A stretch of DNA of 7,294 nt, from positions 1-7,294 of the forward strand of contig JAAWDC010000042.1 in NCBI GenBank assembly GCA_022793565.1, given 5' to 3'. The notes under the pieces are model-generated. The model searched no databases. It was not told the origin of the DNA and was given only the letters and a program-made list of their open reading frames with translations. Both the position numbers and the translations under genes were made by a program. This document shows positions 1 through 6,349 of the stretch, piece after piece. This DNA comes from Bacilli bacterium. GTDB taxonomy: Bacteria > Bacillota_I > Bacilli_A > RF39 > UBA660. Positions within the stretch are counted from its first letter, which is position 1, and each line of letters begins with the position of its first letter.

Positions 1-22
1 AAGTAAGAATAAGGTGAAAAAT

Positions 23-52
23 TTGACAGAAAGAAGAAGGAAAAAATGTCAA
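23..52. promoter_or_regulatory. Inverted repeat TTGACA / TGTCAA, possible operator
   Basis: TTGACA at 23-28 is the exact reverse complement of TGTCAA at 47-52, with an 18-base purine-rich spacer. It lies upstream of the promoter of the glucosaminidase operon. A related word, CGTCGAA, follows at 68-74. All three resemble the Spo0A box (TGTCGAA, with TGTCAAA tolerated): the first arm reads TGTCAAA on the minus strand, the second TGTCAAC, the third CGTCGAA. Alternatively TTGACA is a -35 box, but no good -10 sits 16-18 bases downstream. The repeat is real; a function as an operator is inference. The rest of the first 137 bases holds no convincing gene. Confidence 0.3.
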
Positions 53-78
53 CTATTTAAAATATATCGTCGAATTTT

Positions 79-107
79 ATGACTTATTTATATATATTTG
101 ATATAAT
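79..107 (+). promoter_or_regulatory. Sigma-A type promoter with extended -10
   Basis: A perfect TATAAT lies at 102-107, preceded by TG at 99-100, giving the extended -10 TGaTATAAT. Seventeen bases upstream is ATGACT (79-84), matching four of six bases of TTGACA. Transcription would start near 114, leaving a leader of about 24 bases before the ATG at 138. The AAGGAGGG ribosome site at 126-133 lies inside that leader. This promoter should drive both the glucosaminidase gene and the following membrane-protein gene. Confidence 0.75.
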
Positions 108-137
108 ATAGTTGAAAAAAAATATAAGGAGGGAAAA

Positions 138-2222
138 ATGAAACATTTATTTAAGATTTTAGGTATTTTATTTGTTGTTTTCTCCTTTACTGAGGTTGAT
201 GCTTTAACAGCAGGAGAGATTCGTGCAAGAGGAAATGTCTGCCCAGTTGTAGAATTAGCAAATGCTAAGTCAGATGGTTCACTAGAAACTGTAGGATGCT
301 ATAATTCGTATAATGAGGCAAAGCAGGTTATGAATACAACAGCAAATGATGATTTAGTATTAATTCAAGAAGGAATGATTATTGATGCTAAGTATGCATT
401 AATAGATTATGATCAGGCCACCATTAAAAAATATATTAAAGTCTATAATAATGTTTCCTTACAAAAGGAAATAGGTTATATTGCTGCAGCAGGTCAATAT
501 TCAGATGATGCAGCATATTTAGGAGTAGATCCAGGAACTGGAAGAATTAAAATAAAAGTGAGTAATCTAATAGGATATATTGCACGGTATGAGAATGAAG
601 CTCAAAAACAACAGATCCAATACGATATTGTACCTCTTTCATGGGCAAAGACACCAACTTATTATCAAATTACATCAAGTGAAATAATTCATCATTTCCC
701 AACAAATGTTTATGGAAAGAGTGGCTTTAGTAGGGCAATCGGTAAAAAACCAGAGATGCTTTCGCCAGGAAACTATTATAGCTATGATGGACACTACTTC
801 TATACAGATATGAAGGTAATGCTGAGGGATTATCAAAATGGTATAACATCAAGTGCTGTAAATGCCAACAATCCTTATTACAATTACTATCAATATTTAT
901 CATTTCGTACCAAAACGAATTATAATGCTGCCAATTTAAATGCGTTTATAGCAAGTAGAGTGTCAAATTCTAAAATGACAGATACAGGAGATACATTCAT
1001 TGATGCTCAAAATAAGTATGGCGTAAATGCAGCATTAATGTTTGCAATTGGAATCAATGAATCTAACTATGGAACCAGTCAAATAGCTCAAAGCAAAAAT
1101 AATTTATTCGGGTTGAATGCAGTTGATCAAGCTCCAGGTGAACAAGCGTCCGTATTTAAAACTGTAGCTGATTGTATTTATAGGTATGCGTACTCATGGC
1201 TATCGTATAGATATCTTCAACCAGGAGACTTTCGCTTTTATGGCGCAATGGTTGGGAACAAGAAGAGTGGAATAAATGTAAAATATGCTTCTGACCCATA
1301 TTGGGGAGAGAAAGCAGCATCCCACTACTACCAGTTAGATAAAACTTTTGGATTTCAAGATTATAATGCATATACTATAGCAGTCCTAAACAACGACTAT
1401 AATAATACTGTTTACCCAAGGAAAGATCCATATGGAAGTCTTGTATCAGAAAAATTCTATCAATACAAGCAAAAAGATTCATCTATCGTTATAATTGGGG
1501 AAACAACAGGACCTTCAGTAAATGGAAATAATATTTGGTATCAAATTATGAGTGATCCAGATCTAAAACCAACAAATTTGGAATATACTGATTTAGATTC
1601 AGGAATGTATCCAGGAACAAATTATGTATGGGATAAAATGAAAGTCTATGTTCCAGCAGCATACTTTACAAAAATTAACAAAGGGAACAATAGTGAAGTA
1701 ATCCCAACTCCACCAGTAGATCCACCTACTCCGACACCAACTCCAAACCCGACGCCAAATCCAGTCCCAACCCCAACCCCAACTCCAAGCCCAATACCAA
1801 CGCCACCACCAGCTAAAGATATTTCATCCATTGTGGCGGAGTCAGGATACCGTGTAGAAAATGGATTGCTATTTGGAATTCAGCCAGGTACAGGAATCAA
1901 TGATGTCAAGGGAAGACTTGAGTCAAAAGGTGGAACTGTATCCATCAATTCTGGAACAATTGGAACAGGAACACAAATTACAATCATATCAGGAAATTTA
2001 CAAGAAACATTATCAGTTGTTATCTATGGTGATGTAGATGGCGATGGTGCAATTTCAGCCGTGGATTACGTACTCGTTAAAAATCATATTATGGGTAGTA
2101 ATACATTAAACGGTGCAAATGCAAAAGCTGCGGATGTCAACCGTGATGGATCAATTTCAGCCGTAGACTATGTAAACATTAAGAACTACATTATGGGAAG
2201 CAGTAATGTAATTCAAAACTAA
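138..2222 (+). CDS. Secreted GH73-type N-acetylglucosaminidase with C-terminal type I dockerin
   Basis: This is a predicted exported peptidoglycan hydrolase of 694 residues. A signal peptide spans about 1-22 (cleavage probably after VDA). An SH3-like segment lies near 98-150. The glucosaminidase domain (Pfam glucosaminidase, GH73-like) spans about 284-402. It shows the catalytic-site motif INESNYGTS with the likely acid E308, then NNLFGLNA at 321-328 and YASDPYWGEKAA at 383-394. These are the conserved blocks of enzymes that cut GlcNAc-MurNAc glycan bonds. A second SH3-like segment lies near 430-510. A Pro-Thr linker (522-559) leads to a small beta-rich module (560-630) and a duplicated dockerin. 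Its calcium loops use D632, D634, D636, S640, D643 and D666, N668, D670, S674, D677. The start has AAGGAGGG four bases upstream. The next gene begins 12 bases after the stop with no terminator between, so the two are co-transcribed. There is no LPXTG motif or C-terminal membrane helix, so surface retention probably depends on the SH3-like or dockerin modules. The hydrolase call is confident; the exact bond cut and the dockerin partner are inferred. Confidence 0.93.
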   Translation: MKHLFKILGILFVVFSFTEVDALTAGEIRARGNVCPVVELANAKSDGSLETVGCYNSYNEAKQVMNTTANDDLVLIQEGMIIDAKYALIDYDQATIKKYIKVYNNVSLQKEIGYIAAAGQYSDDAAYLGVDPGTGRIKIKVSNLIGYIARYENEAQKQQIQYDIVPLSWAKTPTYYQITSSEIIHHFPTNVYGKSGFSRAIGKKPEMLSPGNYYSYDGHYFYTDMKVMLRDYQNGITSSAVNANNPYYNYYQYLSFRTKTNYNAANLNAFIASRVSNSKMTDTGDTFIDAQNKYGVNAALMFAIGINESNYGTSQIAQSKNNLFGLNAVDQAPGEQASVFKTVADCIYRYAYSWLSYRYLQPGDFRFYGAMVGNKKSGINVKYASDPYWGEKAASHYYQLDKTFGFQDYNAYTIAVLNNDYNNTVYPRKDPYGSLVSEKFYQYKQKDSSIVIIGETTGPSVNGNNIWYQIMSDPDLKPTNLEYTDLDSGMYPGTNYVWDKMKVYVPAAYFTKINKGNNSEVIPTPPVDPPTPTPTPNPTPNPVPTPTPTPSPIPTPPPAKDISSIVAESGYRVENGLLFGIQPGTGINDVKGRLESKGGTVSINSGTIGTGTQITIISGNLQETLSVVIYGDVDGDGAISAVDYVLVKNHIMGSNTLNGANAKAADVNRDGSISAVDYVNIKNYIMGSSNVIQN
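1701..1814 (+). repeat. Pro-Thr-rich linker-coding low-complexity tract
   Basis: This tract encodes residues 522-559 of the hydrolase, a run of Pro-Thr and Asn-Pro units that separates the catalytic part from the dockerin module. At DNA level it is an imperfect repeat of CCAACN and CCNACN units, unusually C-rich for this AT-rich window. It probably forms an extended, flexible spacer. Such tracts change length readily between strains. The long open frame on the opposite strand here is only the antisense of this repeat. Confidence 0.85.
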
Positions 2223-2234
2223 AGGGGTGAAACT

Positions 2235-3695
2235 ATGAAAAAATTATCAGCGGGAATACTTTGTTTAATTCTTCTCGCTTTTTTTACACCAAAAGTATCT
2301 GCAGCAGGATTAGAAATTACCGCACCGACTAAGACCGTTACACAAGGAGGAAGTGTAGTAGTTACAGTGAGAGCATCAGGACTCGCTGGAAAATTTTCCA
2401 TCACTAGTTCTAATGGAAATGTATTATCTGGTGGAACTTCTAGTGAATGGATTGAAAACGGTTCTAAATCGTATAAATTTTCTGCAAAGTCGATAGGAAG
2501 TGCCACAATTACAGTAAGGTCCTTAGATGTATCCTCAACTTCTGGACAAAAATACACAGGAAGTAAATCTATTACTATTAATGTCGTAAAACCTCGAGAG
2601 AAATCAAATAACAATTACTTATCTAGTTTATCAGTAGAAGGATATTCAATCACACCAGAGTTTTCAAAGGATCAATTAGAATATAGCTTAGAAGTTCCAG
2701 CAGAAACAGAAAAAATACAAATTAATGCAAATAAAGCAGATGGATATGCATCCTTAGATGGAACAGGGGAAAAAGAAGTAAGCGAAGGCGATAATCGATT
2801 TGAGATTAAAGTAACATCAGAGACGGGAAAAGAAAGAATTTACATAGTAAATGTAAATGTAAAAGATAACAATCCCATTTTAGTAGAGATTGATAATGTA
2901 AAATATACAGTAGTTAAGAAGGCGAGTCTTTTAGAAAAACCAGAGTTATTTGAGGAGAAGAAACTCAAGATTAACGAAGTAGAAGTTCCAGGGTTCTATA
3001 ATGAAATTTCAAATTTAAATTTAGTTGGATTAAGAGGAGAAGACGGAAAAATATCACTATATATATATAACGAGCAGGATAAAAGCTATACAAAGTATCA
3101 GCCATTAACTTCTGCAAGTATCTCCATTATTTCATTACCAAACAAAGAGGGGTTAAAAAAATACAGCAGAGTTGAAGTGAAACTTGGAGAAGAAATGTAT
3201 GAAGGATATCAAATTAATGCAAAGAGTAATTATATATATTTATACGGATTAAGAATAGATACCGGGAAAAAATCTTGGTATATCTATGATAAAGAAGAGA
3301 AAACTCTACAATTATACCAGGAAGAAGAAGCAAAAAAGATAGAAGAAGAGTATGAAGAAAAGTTAAAAGAACAAAAAACAGTAATTGCTTGCCTAGCTGG
3401 AATATCTATCCTATTAGCGCTAATTATTCTAATCCTCGTATTCACAAGAAAAGGCTCAAAAAAAAAGAAAGAGCACGTTTATGAAAAGACAGTAAATGAA
3501 GTTTTAGAGAAGACAATAGAAGCAAAAGAACCAAAGATAGATAATTCCATAATGGAAGAAGAAGATTTCCTTGACTTACTTGTAGCAACAAAAGTAGAAG
3601 ATCAAAAGAAAGTAGAGGATGTTCAAAAAGAGGAAAAAGAGGAACAGAAAAAGAAAAAAACGTCGAGTCCCAAAAAAGAAAAGAAAGAAAAATAG
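2235..3695 (+). CDS. Single-pass membrane protein with Ig-like and cadherin-like beta-sandwich domains
   Basis: This surface protein of 486 residues has an N-terminal signal peptide (about 1-23, cleavage around VSA). An Ig-like (BIG-type) domain spans about 25-118. A cadherin-like beta-sandwich (Pfam Cadherin-like, PF12733 type) spans about 128-209, with the typical pattern YLSSLSVEGYSITPEFS, then LEYSLEVP and YIVNVNV. A Tyr-rich region (about 215-363) contains two similar units, at 263-291 and 335-363, sharing GLR, GK, YIY and a closing YQ. A charged stretch (364-380, likely coiled coil) leads to one membrane helix (about 381-403). A cytoplasmic tail of about 83 residues, rich in Lys and Glu, follows. 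The start is supported by AAGGGGTGA at 2222-2230, and the gap to the upstream hydrolase gene is 12 bases. Operon context suggests it is a membrane anchor or receptor for that dockerin enzyme. The Ig-like domain is shorter than a classic cohesin (about 140 residues), so this pairing is inference. A run of nine A residues just after the membrane helix is a possible slippage site. Confidence 0.9.
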   Translation: MKKLSAGILCLILLAFFTPKVSAAGLEITAPTKTVTQGGSVVVTVRASGLAGKFSITSSNGNVLSGGTSSEWIENGSKSYKFSAKSIGSATITVRSLDVSSTSGQKYTGSKSITINVVKPREKSNNNYLSSLSVEGYSITPEFSKDQLEYSLEVPAETEKIQINANKADGYASLDGTGEKEVSEGDNRFEIKVTSETGKERIYIVNVNVKDNNPILVEIDNVKYTVVKKASLLEKPELFEEKKLKINEVEVPGFYNEISNLNLVGLRGEDGKISLYIYNEQDKSYTKYQPLTSASISIISLPNKEGLKKYSRVEVKLGEEMYEGYQINAKSNYIYLYGLRIDTGKKSWYIYDKEEKTLQLYQEEEAKKIEEEYEEKLKEQKTVIACLAGISILLALIILILVFTRKGSKKKKEHVYEKTVNEVLEKTIEAKEPKIDNSIMEEEDFLDLLVATKVEDQKKVEDVQKEEKEEQKKKKTSSPKKEKKEK

Positions 3696-3719
3696 AATGT
3701 ACGTATGTGCATTCTTTTT
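3695..3719 (+). terminator. Intrinsic terminator of the glucosaminidase operon
   Basis: GAATGTAC (3695-3702) pairs with GTGCATTC (3707-3714) around a GTAT loop, forming an 8-bp stem with one G-T wobble. Five T residues (3715-3719) follow. The first stem base is the G of the TAG stop codon, so the hairpin starts directly at the gene end. It faces the oppositely oriented PASTA gene. Confidence 0.8.
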
Positions 3720-3841
3720 ATATGCGATTCAAATGCCAATCAGGAATAGGCTTCAATTTTTAATAGGATAAGAAGGGGAAATGATATTTTAAAACAAAGA
3801 AAGTCTCAAGCCATCGAAGTTTTGCTAGAGATAAAGACAAA
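3720..3841. other. Convergent intergenic spacer without a gene
   Basis: This spacer lies between two facing terminators. No frame of useful length is present on either strand. A ribosome-site-like AAGGGG precedes an ATG at 3781 that is followed by a stop after three codons. A weak imperfect hairpin can be drawn at 3804-3831 (TCTC/GAGA and AGC/GCT with one A-A mismatch), with no T run. I see nothing that supports a small RNA here. Confidence 0.5.
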
Positions 3842-3864
3842 TAAAAACGAGAGATAACTCTCGT
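3842..3864 (-). terminator. Intrinsic terminator of the PASTA protein gene
   Basis: Read on the minus strand, ACGAGAG (3864-3858) pairs with CTCTCGT (3853-3847) around a TTAT loop, a perfect 7-bp stem. It is followed by more T residues and TAT, giving a T-rich tail. It sits about eight bases after the stop codon of the gene on this strand. Confidence 0.82.
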
Positions 3865-3871
3865 ATCATAA

Positions 3872-5482
3872 CTATTTTCCGCTACTTAGTGTAATTGTAA
3901 TTGTTGTTTTCTCTGGAACTGTACTTCCAGGACGCATAGATTGTCGGATTATTTGATCCTTCTCTATAGAACTATTTGCTTCATATGTATATTCACATAG
4001 AAGATTTGCATTTTTACATGCCGTAGCAATAGAACTTTTATTCATTCCTGAGAAATTTGGAACAGTTGCTGTACCACCTTGAGAGATAATTAGCTGAACA
4101 GTATCAGAATTTTTAATTAACTGATTTTCCTCATGTGAAGAAGAAATTAATTCTCCTGACTTATATTCTGTACTAAATTGATAATCCATAATATAAGAAA
4201 TTCCACCTTCGTCTGCCCACTTTCTAAATGCTTCAGCACTCGTAAATTTAGGCATATAAACCGCTCCCTTTGAAATCACTACTTTGATGCTGTCTCCAAC
4301 ATCAATAGTATCACCACGTAATCTTGAGGATTCAATTACTTTGCCTTTCTTAATATTTTCATCGTATTGCTCAATCAAAGTAAGTTTCAAACGGTTATCT
4401 ACCGCCCATAATTCTATCTCAGAAATTGACATAGAATTAAAATCTGGAATTGTAATATCATGCGTCCGTGCTAGGGTAATTGTTGTTTGAGCTTTTTTAG
4501 TTACATCAAGGACCTTTCCTTTTTTATCCTTTTGCTTTATCACAATTCCTTCCTCATAATCATCACTATATCCATACTCGATGTTATAAGCAATTCGATT
4601 CCTTTTTAACCAAGTAGTAGCATGAAATTCGTCTAACCCAACCAAATTAACCATTGTGACATATTGGAATTCGTTTTCTCTACCTAAAGATACTTTTAGG
4701 TTCAATGGTTCTGTCCGTTTAACAGTACTTTCTATGTTTTGTGAAAAAATAATATCTCTTTTTACATCATTGTGAAATTCAAAATCAATAGTTACACGAA
4801 ATAAATGATTACTATCGATATATCGAAGTGCTTTATCAATATTCCATCCAATCATATTAGGAATATTAGCATCTTCATTTGGACTTGGACCATCAGAAAT
4901 TGTAACTGTGATCTGATCTACTTTTTTTAACGGAGTTCCTGCCTCTACGTCTTGACGGATAATTTTGAACTTTTCAATAGTGTCACTATTCTCATAAATC
5001 TGATGAATTGTAATTTCTTCTTCTTTTGCCCAGGTCATCACTTCCGAAATATCCTTTCCAGAAAAATCAAGAACTACTTGCTTCTCCCCAAAGTGAATGA
5101 TATCAGCACCAACAAGCAAATTAAATCCACTGTATAATGAAAGTAGTAAAGATGCAGTAATAACAAATACTCTTCCTTTCTTATTATCTGCAAACAAACT
5201 AGTAAATAGGAAGAAAATAGTAAAAATAGAAAGAATGAAAGTTCCTACAATATTAGTTAATTGTGTAACAATTCCCTCACTTCGAAGAACTGTTTGTACT
5301 GAGTAACTAATCATTAGAATAAGGGCTAGAGAAAGAGAAACATAAGTAATAATCTTCCATACTTTATTCTTTCCAGTGAAGTCGTCTATTCCATATTCCT
5401 TTAGTTTCTTTTGTTTTTCCTTTTCAATTTCCTGTAGTCTTTCTTCTTTTTCTAGGTTGGTCCATTTCTTGTTATCTTCCAC
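3872..5482 (-). CDS. Membrane protein with six PASTA-like repeats and no kinase domain
   Basis: The protein has 536 residues from the chosen GTG start. A Lys/Glu-rich, probably helical cytoplasmic segment (1-35) is followed by three membrane helices near 41-62, 76-97 and 104-124. These place the rest outside the cell. The exterior part is six tandem PASTA-like repeats at about 136-197, 205-267, 275-339, 343-405, 408-469 and 472-535. Each has a P-x-[MF] or similar opening, a helix, and a closing beta strand such as ITVTISDG, VVISKG or LIISQGG. PASTA domains in PrkC/StkP kinases and penicillin-binding proteins bind peptidoglycan or beta-lactams. No kinase or transpeptidase domain is present, so a wall-binding or scaffold role is inferred. 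The start was chosen because AAGAGGTGA (5495-5487) lies just upstream of the GTG. The upstream ATG at 5503 has no ribosome site and overlaps a perfect TATAAT. With that ATG the protein would be 543 residues. The gene is monocistronic with its own terminator. Confidence 0.9.
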   Translation of the reverse strand: MEDNKKWTNLEKEERLQEIEKEKQKKLKEYGIDDFTGKNKVWKIITYVSLSLALILMISYSVQTVLRSEGIVTQLTNIVGTFILSIFTIFFLFTSLFADNKKGRVFVITASLLLSLYSGFNLLVGADIIHFGEKQVVLDFSGKDISEVMTWAKEEEITIHQIYENSDTIEKFKIIRQDVEAGTPLKKVDQITVTISDGPSPNEDANIPNMIGWNIDKALRYIDSNHLFRVTIDFEFHNDVKRDIIFSQNIESTVKRTEPLNLKVSLGRENEFQYVTMVNLVGLDEFHATTWLKRNRIAYNIEYGYSDDYEEGIVIKQKDKKGKVLDVTKKAQTTITLARTHDITIPDFNSMSISEIELWAVDNRLKLTLIEQYDENIKKGKVIESSRLRGDTIDVGDSIKVVISKGAVYMPKFTSAEAFRKWADEGGISYIMDYQFSTEYKSGELISSSHEENQLIKNSDTVQLIISQGGTATVPNFSGMNKSSIATACKNANLLCEYTYEANSSIEKDQIIRQSMRPGSTVPEKTTITITLSSGK

Positions 5483-5486
5483 GTTC

Positions 5487-5507
5487 TCACCTCTTATTTT
5501 CATTATA
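5487..5507 (-). promoter_or_regulatory. -10 box and ribosome site that decide the PASTA gene start
   Basis: On the minus strand a perfect TATAAT occupies 5507-5502, with transcription expected to begin near 5495. The ribosome site AAGAGGTGA occupies 5495-5487, with the GTG start four bases further on. No convincing -35 is seen at 17 bases; TTGTCT lies 19 bases upstream. If this promoter is used, the ATG at 5503 lies outside the messenger, the leader is very short, and GTG 5482 is the start. Confidence 0.55.
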
Positions 5508-5557
5508 TAATAAAAAGGAAATGAAAAGACAAAAAAGATAAAATTCTTTAGAAAAAA

Positions 5558-5564
5558 TGTCGAA
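5558..5564 (+). promoter_or_regulatory. Perfect TGTCGAA heptamer (Spo0A-box-like)
   Basis: TGTCGAA exactly matches the Spo0A binding core known from Bacillus, in the divergent intergenic region. It is 28 bases upstream of the -10 of the LtaS-like gene and about 50 bases upstream of the PASTA -10. The preceding bases, giving GAAAAAATGTC (5551-5561), are identical to 40-50 in the leader of the first operon. A single 7-base match can arise by chance in an AT-rich spacer, so the function is only suggested. Confidence 0.3.
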
Positions 5565-5589
5565 TTATTACAAAAAAAACTACATATTA

Positions 5590-5598
5590 TGTTATACT
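5590..5598 (+). promoter_or_regulatory. Extended -10 promoter of the LtaS-like/GT-C operon
   Basis: TGtTATACT at 5590-5598 matches an extended -10 (TGnTATAAT) with one mismatch. No good -35 is found; TTACAA at 5568-5573 is weak and 19 bases away. Extended -10 promoters tolerate a poor -35. The start of transcription would fall near 5605, which puts the AGGGGTG ribosome site at the extreme 5' end of the messenger. Confidence 0.55.
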
Positions 5599-5620
5599 TT
5601 TATTATCAGGGGTGAATGAT

Positions 5621-6340
5621 ATGGAACATAATAAAAAAAGAGGGACTTTTAATGTCTCAAAAACAGGACTACAAGGGACGGTTTCTATCCTATGTATCTT
5701 CTTTTCATTTTGGTTATTAAACGCATATTTAATGCATATTTCAGGAATATCTATCCAAAAAAACTTTTCGTTATGGATCAGTAATACTTTCTTTTCGATC
5801 AGTTGGATTTTTCTTCTAATAGGAGTGATTTATTCTGTTCAGGGCATATATAGAAGGATAATAGCTTATCTATTATTTGGAGTTTTTTCAGTAATTACCT
5901 GTTTAGAATCTGTCGCTTTTTTAGCAACCGGAAAATATATATCGATAAATCATTTTAATCTTCAAGTATCCCAAATATTAGAATCAATGAGTGAGGGATT
6001 TATACTGTATTTTGGTATAAGTTTTTTGCTATTATTAATCGCTTGTAATTTGTTAAAAAAGATAGAAATAAAACAAAGAAATCCCTATCAATTATCTTTT
6101 TTTCTTATGACAATCATATTCCTATTTGGACTATGCCGTGGAGTAGCATACTATTCTATGGGACCTCAAGTAGTATATAGTAGTGGAAAAGTATCTATGG
6201 ACTTAAAGACAACATATCTAAACTATGAAAAGGAACATATAAATTTTAAGATTTCAGGATTATATGACTTTACAATGAGAGGATGCTATCATAGTATATT
6301 AAATCAAATGAGAGAAACAGATGAGTATTTGAGAAAATAG
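5621..6340 (+). CDS. Five-helix membrane protein resembling the LtaS membrane domain, catalytic domain absent
   Basis: The protein has 239 residues. The ATG at 5621 is preferred because the ribosome site AGGGGTG (5608-5614) lies six bases upstream. An in-frame GTG at 5612 is part of that site and would add only three residues. Five membrane helices are visible near 18-40, 52-72, 79-102, 126-146 and 156-178, and an outside tail spans 179-239. Helix number and spacing fit the N-terminal half of lipoteichoic acid synthases. The loop after helix 3 (GKYISINHFNLQ) and the tail motif GLYDFTMRG resemble, from memory, the LtaS loop and its YNFTIYDG-like linker. In LtaS the extracellular sulfatase-fold catalytic domain follows this point; here a TAG stop comes instead. 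No remnant of that domain follows, because a different gene starts nine bases later. It is probably translationally coupled to the next gene. The membrane-protein call is secure; LtaS kinship is moderate, and the function is unknown. Confidence 0.82.
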   Translation: MEHNKKRGTFNVSKTGLQGTVSILCIFFSFWLLNAYLMHISGISIQKNFSLWISNTFFSISWIFLLIGVIYSVQGIYRRIIAYLLFGVFSVITCLESVAFLATGKYISINHFNLQVSQILESMSEGFILYFGISFLLLLIACNLLKKIEIKQRNPYQLSFFLMTIIFLFGLCRGVAYYSMGPQVVYSSGKVSMDLKTTYLNYEKEHINFKISGLYDFTMRGCYHSILNQMRETDEYLRK

Positions 6341-6349
6341 GAGGACTTT

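Noticed and set aside
1156..1371. Minus-strand open frame of 71 codons inside the glucosaminidase gene
   Set aside because: It is antisense to the most conserved part of the catalytic domain, with no supporting homology recognised; it is a shadow frame.
1646..1831. Minus-strand Gly-Val repeat frame of 61 codons
   Set aside because: It is the antisense of the Pro-Thr linker repeat, so the Gly-Val pattern is a by-product of the CCAACN units.
2219..2614. Minus-strand open frame of 131 codons over the start of the membrane Ig-like gene
   Set aside because: It covers the signal peptide and Ig-like domain of a well-supported gene and shows no recognisable domain.
3781..3792. ATG with a ribosome-site-like AAGGGG in the convergent spacer
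   Set aside because: The frame stops after three codons, so it is not a gene.
3804..3831. Imperfect hairpin as a small RNA or second terminator
   Set aside because: The stem is short with a mismatch and a large loop, and there is no T run or promoter.
4284..5306. Three plus-strand short frames (4284-4490, 4952-5137, 5097-5306)
   Set aside because: They lie inside the PASTA gene on the opposite strand; two of them overlap each other, and I recognise no domain in any of them.
5612..5620. GTG start for the LtaS-like gene
   Set aside because: The GTG overlaps the ribosome site AGGGGTG itself, so the ATG at 5621 is the plausible start.
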